Positions 1 to 6,344 of a stretch of DNA of 36,467 nt are shown here, piece after piece. The stretch covers positions 1-36,467 of the forward strand of contig JAAETM010000095.1 of NCBI GenBank assembly GCA_024228395.1. The letters run 5' to 3'. The notes under the pieces were generated by a model, which saw nothing but the letters and a program-made list of their open reading frames with translations, was not told where the DNA came from and searched no databases. The stretch's first letter is position 1; each line of letters begins with the position of its first letter. Position numbers and translations under genes: made by a program. Source of the DNA: a bacterium (lineage in GTDB: Bacteria; Planctomycetota; UBA1135; GCA-002686595).

Positions 1-380
1 GCTCCCGTGCCGTACGGGGACGCCGCGCCGTCGTGGTGTATGGAGATGCCAAAGATGCGTGGTCCCGATCGTCGACAGCGAGTGTCATCGACCACGGTCT
101 CAACAGTTTCAGGCAAGAGGTCTACCAGCTGGTTCAGCCAGCGCCGACCCAGTTGATCAGGGTCCCACGGAGCCGAAGTGCAGAATCGATAAAAGGCGGA
201 GATATGCCTGTAGTCCAAGCCTCCGCTGGCGTAGACCACCCGGGTGATGCATCGACGTCGTCGGCAGAGTATCCAGCCGATTACGAGCAGCTTGAAGTTC
301 GTAAAACTCGCCCTTGAGAAACAAGAATCGAATGGTTGTAGTACCGAGTCGAGCGACTCGGGAATAGGCTGGTTCGGCAC
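1..380 (-). CDS. DDE-superfamily transposase, N-terminal part (runs off left edge)
   Basis: An open minus-strand frame runs from a GTG at 380 to the window edge with no stop. The translation begins VPNQPIPESLDSV and continues with an N-terminal helical region (CFSRASFTNFKLLVIGW, then a RHISAFYRF segment). It then reaches VVDDTRCRRSG followed by IFGISIHHDG. The DDT after hydrophobic residues, followed by basic residues and IHHDG, fits the first catalytic Asp of DDE endonucleases of the IS701/DDE_5 type common in planctomycetes and actinobacteria. I chose GTG-380 because a GAGGGA-like ribosome site lies just upstream. An ATG at 437 is in frame, but its extra residues include a C9 run and do not look conserved. 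The catalytic C-terminal half is outside the window, so intactness cannot be judged. No terminal inverted repeat could be assigned. Confidence 0.75.
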   Translation of the reverse strand, partial: MPNQPIPESLDSVLQPFDSCFSRASFTNFKLLVIGWILCRRRRCITRVVYASGGLDYRHISAFYRFCTSAPWDPDQLGRRWLNQLVDLLPETVETVVDDTRCRRSGPRIFGISIHHDGAASPYGTG

Positions 381-437
381 GCTTCCCTCTTTGTTTGTTT
401 GGTCGTAAGAACCAAAGCATCGGGGGGGGGCGTGCAT

Positions 438-519
438 TTCTAGCTGCGGGGGACCTCAGCTGCCCGCGTTCTTAATTGTGATTGTGGGGCGAACCGCGAA
501 ACCCTAGTCTAGCATCGAC
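438..519. other. Spacer between transposase and RNA methyltransferase
   Basis: This short non-coding stretch probably includes the insertion sequence end and the promoter of the downstream methyltransferase. A run of nine G residues (422-430) lies just to its left. I could not define an insertion sequence boundary because only one side of the element is present. Confidence 0.4.
482..510 (+). promoter_or_regulatory. Candidate promoter of the THUMP methyltransferase
   Basis: TTGTGG (482-487), a 17-nt spacer and TAGTCT (505-510) resemble a sigma-70 promoter. The hexamer ends 9 nt before the ATG at 520, so the 5' leader would be only a few nucleotides. No Shine-Dalgarno sequence precedes the ATG. 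Confidence 0.45.
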
Positions 520-1668
520 ATGTCCTCCCAAAGCAAATCCACCTTCTTCGCAACCTGTGCCCCCGGCCTGGAAGCGGTCCTGCACAAAGAAATTGCCGAC
601 CTTCGTTTTGCCAAGGTGGAACGGCAGGTGGGGGGGGTGCGCTTCGACGGGTCCGACAAGGACATGATAAGGGCCAATCTGTGGTTGCGCACGGCCGGAC
701 GTGTGCTCAAGCGGCTCACGCGCTTTGAAGCCCATGGCTCCGATCCTTTGTACCGAGGCACTAAGGACTTGCCCTGGGAGCAGTACATAAAGAAAGGTGG
801 CACCTTACGCGTGGACGCGCAGACCAAGGACTCCGAGCTGGACCACTCGCACTTCGTGGAGCAGCGCATCAAGGACGCCGTCGTGGATCGCTTGACCGAG
901 CTTGGTTTCCCGCGCCCCGTGGTCGTTGGCGAGGAAGCCGACCTGCGCATCCATGCACACCTGTACCGAAACCGCGTGACGATATCCTTGGACTCCTCCG
1001 GTTCCGGTTTGCGCAAGCGTGGTTATCGGGTGGAGAACGGCCGCGCGCCCCTGGCGGAAACGCTCGCCGCTGGCATGGTGTTGGCGAGCCGCTGGAACGG
1101 CAAGGCGCCCATGGTGGATCCCTTCTGCGGTTCGGGCACATTGCTGATCGAAGCCGCGTTGATCTCCTGCAACATGGCCCCGGGCCGTTATCGTAAGGCC
1201 TTTGGCTTCCAGAGCTGGCCGAGTTTCATCCCCAAGGTTTGGAACAAAATGCTCGCCGAAGCCAGGGCGGGCGAATGCCCCCTGGGCAAGACGCGCATCA
1301 TCGGTTACGACAAGAACGAAGGCCACCTGCGCCAGGCGCAGGCCAACGTGGACTCCGCCGGTTTCGGCGACAAAATCCAACTCGAGGTCGCCGACGCCCG
1401 CACGTTCAGCCCGCGCAAGGGCTGGAACGCTCACGTCATCACCAACCCGCCCTACGGCATCCGCGTGGGTGAAAGCGAAGACCTCGAACCGCTCTACAGC
1501 GACTTCGCTGAATGCTTGCGCGATCACGCAGTGGGCTCACGCCTCACCATGTTGACCCAGGATACCCTGGTGGATGCCATGGACCTGGGCCCGGGCAAGC
1601 AAACGCGTTTGCGCAACGGCGCGATCGAGTGCACGTTGTATCAGGTGGATATTAAGGAACTGGCGTAA
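520..1668 (+). CDS. THUMP-domain class I SAM-dependent RNA methyltransferase (RlmL/YpsC type)
   Basis: This 382-residue protein matches the architecture of YpsC and the N-terminal half of E. coli RlmL, which make N2-methylguanosine in RNA (23S rRNA in RlmL). Residues 1-60 are the ferredoxin-like start (FFATCAPGLEAVLHKEI), and about 70-165 form the THUMP domain that grips RNA. The Rossmann methyltransferase domain follows, with SAM-binding DPFCGSGTLLIEAAL near 200-214 and the catalytic NPPYG at 309-313, the signature of amino-group N-methylation. Length is normal for the single-domain YpsC form; the RlmK half of E. coli RlmL is absent. It ends 17 nt before the stop of the convergent CAP-domain gene. 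The exact target guanosine is not established by sequence. Confidence 0.9.
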   Translation: MSSQSKSTFFATCAPGLEAVLHKEIADLRFAKVERQVGGVRFDGSDKDMIRANLWLRTAGRVLKRLTRFEAHGSDPLYRGTKDLPWEQYIKKGGTLRVDAQTKDSELDHSHFVEQRIKDAVVDRLTELGFPRPVVVGEEADLRIHAHLYRNRVTISLDSSGSGLRKRGYRVENGRAPLAETLAAGMVLASRWNGKAPMVDPFCGSGTLLIEAALISCNMAPGRYRKAFGFQSWPSFIPKVWNKMLAEARAGECPLGKTRIIGYDKNEGHLRQAQANVDSAGFGDKIQLEVADARTFSPRKGWNAHVITNPPYGIRVGESEDLEPLYSDFAECLRDHAVGSRLTMLTQDTLVDAMDLGPGKQTRLRNGAIECTLYQVDIKELA

Positions 1669-1685
1669 TGCCGGGTGGTTTGGGG

Positions 1686-3074
1686 CTACTTGGAGGTTAG
1701 GACGCCAGCTCCGAGGCGATCGGACTCGGCTGTCGCCAATGCTCGGAGATCGGGATGCTCCATGGAGTGAACCCACTTCCCCGCATTCTTGAGTAGAGCC
1801 TTGCGCTTGCGCTCGCGTGTCGATGGGCTTCCCTTTGAGGCCAATAGGGAAGCGTGTTGTTCGATGAAATCGGACAATTGCTTAGCTTCCTTGTACCAGC
1901 TCCCCATGAGCGACCCCTGGTACTGCTTTGCCAGATCCGCGATCCCTGGGGAACAAGGTTGGCCTTCGGCCAGACCCGCTAGGGTCGCCTGTGAAGTGGA
2001 CATCCACCGGTCACGAAGTGGAATCACCTCAGAGGGCAGGGGGGAGGGAGGCTCGAGGCCTGGAATCTCGCTGGTCCAGAAAGCCAGGTCTTGGGAGGCT
2101 CTTGCCGCCTTGCTGCTGCTCTTGGCGTTCATGTCGTTGATCAGTTTCACCCAATGGTCCAACAGCGGCTGCTTGGCGTTGATGTCGAACTTGTGGTTGA
2201 AATCGCCTGCCGGGGCACGGCTCTCGAAGATCAGCCCAAAGTAGGAGCCGCGCAACTCCAAGGCTTGGGTTGAAGCTGCTTCCATCACATAGGCGCCGCT
2301 TTGCCAGGAGAGAGTGCTGACTTTGTCCTTACCCTTGCTGGAACTACACGACTCGATTCGCACATCACCCAAGCCTTCGCCCACGCCGTACATGCCATTC
2401 GAATCCAGGTCTATGAAAGCGACGCCGCCCACTAGCCGCACGCCCGAGCCTTCCCCAAAAACTTGCACGTTGTCCCGACGGCCATCCTCGCGCACAAGAC
2501 TACCCATTCCGAACTCCCGATAGCGAGCGTTGATAGTGAGGGCCCGGTGACCACGTCCCTTTTGCATGCCACCGGTACCACCCGGCCCATCGTCCACGAT
2601 ATTGCCCCAATGGTTCCCGTAGATTCCGCCGCGGATGTAAGCGCCCGCACTCTCGCCCACAAGGCCGTGGGTGTCGGGGTAACCCACGGCCGCCGCCCGC
2701 TGGTGAGACCATTCGCCTGTGAACCCCACGTGCCCTTCGATCTCCTTGTGGCCAAACTCCTGGTTTCCTGAATTCAGAACCGTGTAGGAGGCGTGGTTGC
2801 GAGCCGCCGCGATCAAGCGTGTGTGAAAGAACACCGGGGGGACAGGTTTGAGGGCTTGGACTTCGGCCAAGAAAATCTCGCGGTCAAACCCCGCAAAAGC
2901 GTCGCGGGGAAAGGCCCGCTCCATGAGCAAGGCTCCTTCTTTCGCTGGAGCTGCCCGAAAGCGGTTCACCCATTCCAGCCCCAGGGTCTCATCGGCCGTG
3001 GGTTCCGGTTCGGGTTGGTTGGGGGCCCACTGGGGGCACAGGAGCGTGCAGGACAGGGCGAGCGAGGGAATCAT
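1686..3074 (-). CDS. Exported CAP/SCP-domain protein
   Basis: This 462-residue protein has a hydrophobic N-terminus (MIPSLALSCTLLCPQ) that may act as a signal sequence or anchor. Residues about 25-200 show a CAP (PF00188-type) fold: a first helix LEWVNRFRAAPAKEGALLM, then AARNHASYTV, GESAGAYIRGG, and the diagnostic GHRALTINARYREFGMG. A beta-rich segment follows (VGGVAFIDLDSNGMYGVGEG), a calcium-site-like repeat. The C-terminal roughly 150 residues are helical and not recognised. I start at ATG-3074, not the longer frame, because a TATAAT sits 6 nt upstream inside that extension. Bacterial CAP proteins have varied or unknown roles, so no substrate is claimed. Confidence 0.8.
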   Translation of the reverse strand: MIPSLALSCTLLCPQWAPNQPEPEPTADETLGLEWVNRFRAAPAKEGALLMERAFPRDAFAGFDREIFLAEVQALKPVPPVFFHTRLIAAARNHASYTVLNSGNQEFGHKEIEGHVGFTGEWSHQRAAAVGYPDTHGLVGESAGAYIRGGIYGNHWGNIVDDGPGGTGGMQKGRGHRALTINARYREFGMGSLVREDGRRDNVQVFGEGSGVRLVGGVAFIDLDSNGMYGVGEGLGDVRIESCSSSKGKDKVSTLSWQSGAYVMEAASTQALELRGSYFGLIFESRAPAGDFNHKFDINAKQPLLDHWVKLINDMNAKSSSKAARASQDLAFWTSEIPGLEPPSPLPSEVIPLRDRWMSTSQATLAGLAEGQPCSPGIADLAKQYQGSLMGSWYKEAKQLSDFIEQHASLLASKGSPSTRERKRKALLKNAGKWVHSMEHPDLRALATAESDRLGAGVLTSK

Positions 3075-3080
3075 GCACCC

Positions 3081-3086
3081 ATTATA
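3081..3086 (-). promoter_or_regulatory. -10 element (TATAAT) of CAP-domain gene, leaderless type
   Basis: A perfect TATAAT (minus strand) ends 6 nt before ATG-3074, so transcription would begin at or beside the start codon. No convincing -35 hexamer lies 16-18 nt upstream. Confidence 0.55.
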
Positions 3087-3118
3087 GGGGCCGCTGGTGA
3101 TTCCTGACGCCGTATCCC

Positions 3119-3922
3119 TCACTTGCGCTTGCGCAATACGGCCAGCACGTCGTACTGGTCGTCATTCATTTCAAAGCAGGCGTCGATGTTGTATTCGAAG
3201 TCGTGGGTGCAGACGAGTTCGAAATCGGGGACCTTGGCCAGTAACTTGTGGAACTGGGCGGTGTTGTAGGTGCGGAAGTGCCAATCGGTTTGGGTGCGGC
3301 GGGTGATGCCGTTTTCGGTGACCGTGAGGTTGGAGCGCACGGGTTCCAGGCGGCGGCGGGCGTTGGGGGGCCAGGTGCGGATGTCGCAGGTGACGTGCAC
3401 GCCGTCGCGGGCTTCTTCCCAGTGCTCCACGTCTTCTTCCGTTTCGTCGTAGTCGGTCAGGTGAAAGCCCAGGCAGTAGATGCCGCCGGGGGCCAGGGCG
3501 TCGCAAACGCCTTGAAGGTGGCTGAGCGCGGCCTTTTCGGTTTGCAGGTACTTGAAGGTGCTGACCATGCAGTGGGCCAGGTCGAAGGGACCCTTGGGGG
3601 GGGCTTCGGCCATGTCGGCCACTTTCAGGCGTGCTTTCAAATTGGCTTCGCGCAGGCGCGCGCGGGTGTATGCGATCATGGCCTTCGATAGGTCGGTGCC
3701 GGTGACCTTGTAGCCGTGCTTGGCCATGCCGAGCACCAGGCGTCCCGAACCGCAGGCGGGTTCGAGTACGCGGCGGCCACGGCTCAGGCCGTAGCGCTCC
3801 AGGGCTTGCTCCAAGAACTGCAACTCGCTCGCCGTGTCCGGGTCGAACACAATGTCGTAATAATGGGGAGTCTCGTACCAATCGAGGTCTTCGATCGGGG
3901 TGTCTGCGTCCTGATTGGCCAT
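3119..3922 (-). CDS. Class I SAM-dependent methyltransferase
   Basis: This 267-residue protein has a methyltransferase domain. Motif I is VLEPACGSGR at about 52-61, followed by the acidic motif II region TGTDLSKAM and a motif IV-like FDLAHCMVSTFKYL. It resembles small-molecule or protein methyltransferases of the Methyltransf_25/11 group; the acceptor cannot be told from sequence. The start at ATG-3922 (MANQDADTP) lies 4 nt after the apaH stop, so the two genes are almost certainly co-transcribed. The longer in-frame extension overlaps apaH and is rejected. Its stop lies about 45 nt upstream of the CAP gene start on the same strand. Confidence 0.85.
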   Translation of the reverse strand: MANQDADTPIEDLDWYETPHYYDIVFDPDTASELQFLEQALERYGLSRGRRVLEPACGSGRLVLGMAKHGYKVTGTDLSKAMIAYTRARLREANLKARLKVADMAEAPPKGPFDLAHCMVSTFKYLQTEKAALSHLQGVCDALAPGGIYCLGFHLTDYDETEEDVEHWEEARDGVHVTCDIRTWPPNARRRLEPVRSNLTVTENGITRRTQTDWHFRTYNTAQFHKLLAKVPDFELVCTHDFEYNIDACFEMNDDQYDVLAVLRKRK

Positions 3923-3926
3923 GGCG

Positions 3927-4646
3927 TCAATCGAATGCGGAGTAGGCCTTGCGCGCGGGGACTTGGACGAAGCGATCCTCTTCAGCGATCCAGGCTGTGA
4001 GTTTGTTGCCCCAAACGCAGCCTGTGTCCAGGCCGCGCGTGCGCTCTTCATTCACGAAGCCGCGCCGAGCCCAGTGCCCGAACACCACGGTGCGGGTTTC
4101 ACTTTCACGTTCGCGCCAGAAGGTGTCCCAGGGTTGAAAGGGGGCCGGGGGCTCGGGCCAGTCCTTGGCGGCTAGTTCGCCCGCCGGATCGCAGAAGCGT
4201 GTGCGCGTGGCGAAGTGCACATCCGCGTCGGGGGCCCAGGGGTTCTTGTTCGCGAGTGCGGCGGCGGGATCCAACCAGAGCGGGTGGATGGCGGCGTGCA
4301 CGCAGATCAGGTCCGGCCAATCCAGGACGAAGGGCCGGCGCGCCAGCCAGCGCACCAGGTCCGCGCCCTCTTTGCATTCGAACAGCCCTTCGAGCGTGTC
4401 CTTGGGGTGGTTTCGCGCGCGACCCTGGAGGGCAGCTAGGGCGTGGATGTCGTGGTTGCCGAGCACGCCCTGGGCGTTTTCGGCGTGCAACAGGCGTAGG
4501 GTGCCCAGGGAATCGGGGCCCCGATTGACCCAGTCGCCCACGGGGTGCAATTCGTCCCCGGCGGGATCGTAGGCCAGCTTTTCCAGCAGGGTTTCCAGTT
4601 CCTCCCGGCAGCCCTGGATATCTCCAATGAAGATTCTGCGCTTCAT
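3927..4646 (-). CDS. apaH: Symmetrical diadenosine tetraphosphatase (ApaH-like metallophosphoesterase)
   Basis: This 239-residue member of the calcineurin-like phosphoesterase family contains GDIQG at 8-12, GDWVNRGPDS at 37-46 and GNHD at 63-66, the dimetal-binding signatures. Later histidines (ICVHAAIHP and VVFGHWARRG) complete the site. ApaH hydrolyses Ap4A to two ADP and also removes Np4 caps from RNA in E. coli; length and motif order fit it better than PrpE-type or protein phosphatases. It is first in a two-gene operon with the methyltransferase. The sequence just upstream contains TATCCC 7 nt from the ATG, a poor -10. Confidence 0.88.
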   Translation of the reverse strand: MKRRIFIGDIQGCREELETLLEKLAYDPAGDELHPVGDWVNRGPDSLGTLRLLHAENAQGVLGNHDIHALAALQGRARNHPKDTLEGLFECKEGADLVRWLARRPFVLDWPDLICVHAAIHPLWLDPAAALANKNPWAPDADVHFATRTRFCDPAGELAAKDWPEPPAPFQPWDTFWRERESETRTVVFGHWARRGFVNEERTRGLDTGCVWGNKLTAWIAEEDRFVQVPARKAYSAFD

Positions 4647-4788
4647 GGTATGGGGGATACCCCATCTGGAGGCTCAAATCCAGGATCGGGTGCGGGTTCC
4701 GGGGCCTTGGCTTGGCTCGGAGGGGGGAAAGTGGGCGGAAAACGGTGATGGAGTGGGGGGAATCCGGTCGAATAACCCGCTCCAGGCC

Positions 4789-4817
4789 TTGGCAGGGGCT
4801 CCCCAGACCCGTATTCT
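4789..4817 (+). promoter_or_regulatory. Canonical sigma-70-like promoter of the small basic protein
   Basis: TTGGCA (4789-4794), a 17-nt spacer and TATTCT (4812-4817) make the clearest two-part promoter in the window. Transcription would start near 4824 and give a leader of about 70 nt before ATG-4894, unlike the near-leaderless neighbours. Confidence 0.55.
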
Positions 4818-4893
4818 CTGCGACTTGAAAGCACTGGGCACGTGGTCCGGCGCCCCAAGTACACGCCCTGCCGGGCCAACAGAAAACATCGAT

Positions 4894-5010
4894 ATGGCAA
4901 AATCCCAATTTAAAGCTGGCGGTCCCACCCGCGGTCGCAAGCGTCTTCGCAAGAAGGGCATGGGCTCCGGTCAAATCACCGTTGCCAAGCACAAGAAGCG
5001 CAAAGGTTAG
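4894..5010 (+). CDS. 38-residue very basic protein, candidate ribosome- or RNA-associated
   Basis: The frame starts MAKSQFKAGGPTRGRKRL and ends in AKHKKRKG followed by TAG. It has 14 Lys/Arg in 38 residues and no acidic residue, a composition typical of tiny ribosomal proteins such as bL34, bL36 or bTHX, although I do not recognise it as any of these. A longer in-frame ORF reaches back to 4627, but its extra part overlaps the apaH start and promoter and looks non-coding. The gene stands alone with its own strong promoter and a leader of about 70 nt. An internal Met (residue 23) cannot be excluded as a start. Function is unassigned; the RNA-binding idea rests only on charge and size. Confidence 0.7.
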   Translation: MAKSQFKAGGPTRGRKRLRKKGMGSGQITVAKHKKRKG

Positions 5011-5112
5011 TTAGAGACCTTTCGTTTCGGATCCGGATCTGTCCGGGCCAACCTTTCAAAGTCGTTGTGAGCGAGGGGTCCTCCCTCTGAATCCCTTGCC
5101 CCCGAACGCATC

Positions 5113-6060
5113 GTGAGCCACTTTCCCGCCATCGCCGCCGGTCTTTTTTCCGCGGCTGCCTGGGGAGTGGCTTCCTTATTGTTCACGCGTTTCCTGCGTG
5201 ATCGCTCAGATGAGCGCCCGCCCTCACCGGCTGGCGCGAATTTGTTTAAGAACACGCTGGCTTTGCTTTGCTTCTTGGCGATCTGGCCCCTGATGGGTGG
5301 TGCGTTGCCGGGCGGTTCGACCACCATGTGGTTGTTGGTCTCCGGTGCTCTTGGGTTTGCACTCGGGGATAGTCTGTACTTCGCGGCCCTGCCGCGTTGC
5401 GGTGTGCAGACGGCGGCGATGGTCGGACAGTTGAATGTGCCCTTGGCCGCCCTGTTCGGTTTTCTGTTCAAGGGGGAGTCCTTGGGGCTTGTGACCTTGA
5501 TTGGCATGGGCCTTTCGATGGGAGGTGTGTTGCTGGTGCTCTCCGATCCGATCTTGAATGGGAAGCGCAAGGGAGGCACGGCCTATCGCTCTGGGTTGCT
5601 GTTTGCGTTGATCCATGCGGTGACGATTGCGGCTGGAATTTATGTTGGGCACGCTGGCATCAAGAGCGTGGACATCATGCCCGGCACGATCGTGCGCATT
5701 GTGGGTGGCATGATAGGGGGATTGATGTTGGCGCCCTTGTGGGGTTTCCTGGCGAATCGCTTGGGGGACAAGCAGGACAGTCCCGCGCGCGAGGTGAAGG
5801 CGGTGCTGGAACCATTTAGGCGTCGGGATTGGTGGAAGGCTTTGGCTCTGGCGTCGTGTGCTGGGTCGGTGGTCGGATTGATTCCGTATCACATCGCCCT
5901 GCGTGATTTGCCGAGCGGCGTTTCAGCGGCCATGTTTTCGACCACCCCGTTGTTTACTTTGTTGATGGGCAGGTTCATCGGAGAACGGTTTGGACCGCGC
6001 GCCGCTGCAGGGACGGTGGTTGGATTTATTGGGGTTGTGATCGTGTTGAATGGACTGTGA
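5113..6060 (+). CDS. EamA/DMT-family membrane transporter
   Basis: This 315-residue integral membrane protein has about ten hydrophobic segments arranged as two EamA halves. The first half (LFSAAAWGVASLLFTRFL, GALGFALGDSLYFAALPRCG, MVGQLNVPLAALFGFLF) is mirrored in the second (AGSVVGLIPYHIALRDLP, AAMFSTTPLFTLLMGRFIGE). The last helix, VGFIGVVIVLNGL, is typical of the family. DMT members move metabolites or amino acids across the inner membrane; the substrate cannot be deduced. The start is GTG-5113, placed where the first helix begins. The gene is separated by 102 nt from the small basic protein on the same strand. Confidence 0.85.
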   Translation: MSHFPAIAAGLFSAAAWGVASLLFTRFLRDRSDERPPSPAGANLFKNTLALLCFLAIWPLMGGALPGGSTTMWLLVSGALGFALGDSLYFAALPRCGVQTAAMVGQLNVPLAALFGFLFKGESLGLVTLIGMGLSMGGVLLVLSDPILNGKRKGGTAYRSGLLFALIHAVTIAAGIYVGHAGIKSVDIMPGTIVRIVGGMIGGLMLAPLWGFLANRLGDKQDSPAREVKAVLEPFRRRDWWKALALASCAGSVVGLIPYHIALRDLPSGVSAAMFSTTPLFTLLMGRFIGERFGPRAAAGTVVGFIGVVIVLNGL

Positions 6061-6335
6061 TGGGGGAGGCGTGTTTTCTCGCTGAGTGTTCCACCTTTGC
6101 GAGGATTGGAGACCCCCACCGATGCGAGGCTCGGTTCTCTCGACATCCGTACAACATCTCCGTTTCGTCTGCACATGGCAACACCCCATCCACCGGCGGA
6201 CGATTCAGAGAAACAATCCGGAAGGGATGAGCCGCACACTCTCCCTCCACATCGGCGCCCCAGCCCAGTCCCGGCTACGTCGGAACGGGCCGGGCCACCG
6301 GTGGAAGGATAGTCTGCGGCACCTCCCTTCCTCGG
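6061..6335. other. Intergenic region between convergent EamA and ABC-CPBP genes
   Basis: These 275 bp separate convergent stop codons. Short frames here (for example 6097-6312) give low-complexity Pro/Arg-rich translations without family resemblance, and I treat the stretch as non-coding. Its right end holds the 44-bp element (6301-6344) that recurs at 15904. Confidence 0.5.
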
Positions 6336-6344
6336 TTACTCCTC
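6301..6344. repeat. 44-bp dispersed element, copy A, at the 3' end of the ABC-CPBP gene
   Basis: Aligned without gaps to 15904-15947, 33 of 44 positions match, with core AGTCTGCGG in both. The stop codons of the two unrelated minus-strand genes fall at the same position in the alignment. On the minus strand, copy A could fold with GGAAGG pairing to CCTTCC. Confidence 0.5.

Noticed and set aside
33-317. 94-residue plus-strand ORF at the left edge
   Set aside because: It is antisense to the transposase frame, which has a recognisable DDT motif.
805-1527. 240-residue minus-strand ORF opposite the RNA methyltransferase
   Set aside because: It is antisense to a gene with clear SAM and NPPYG motifs; high GC content produces such open antisense frames.
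4105-4992. 295-residue minus-strand ORF over apaH and the small basic protein
   Set aside because: It is a shadow frame of apaH with Arg/Pro/Gly-rich sequence and no family resemblance, and apaH carries all its catalytic motifs in the other frame.
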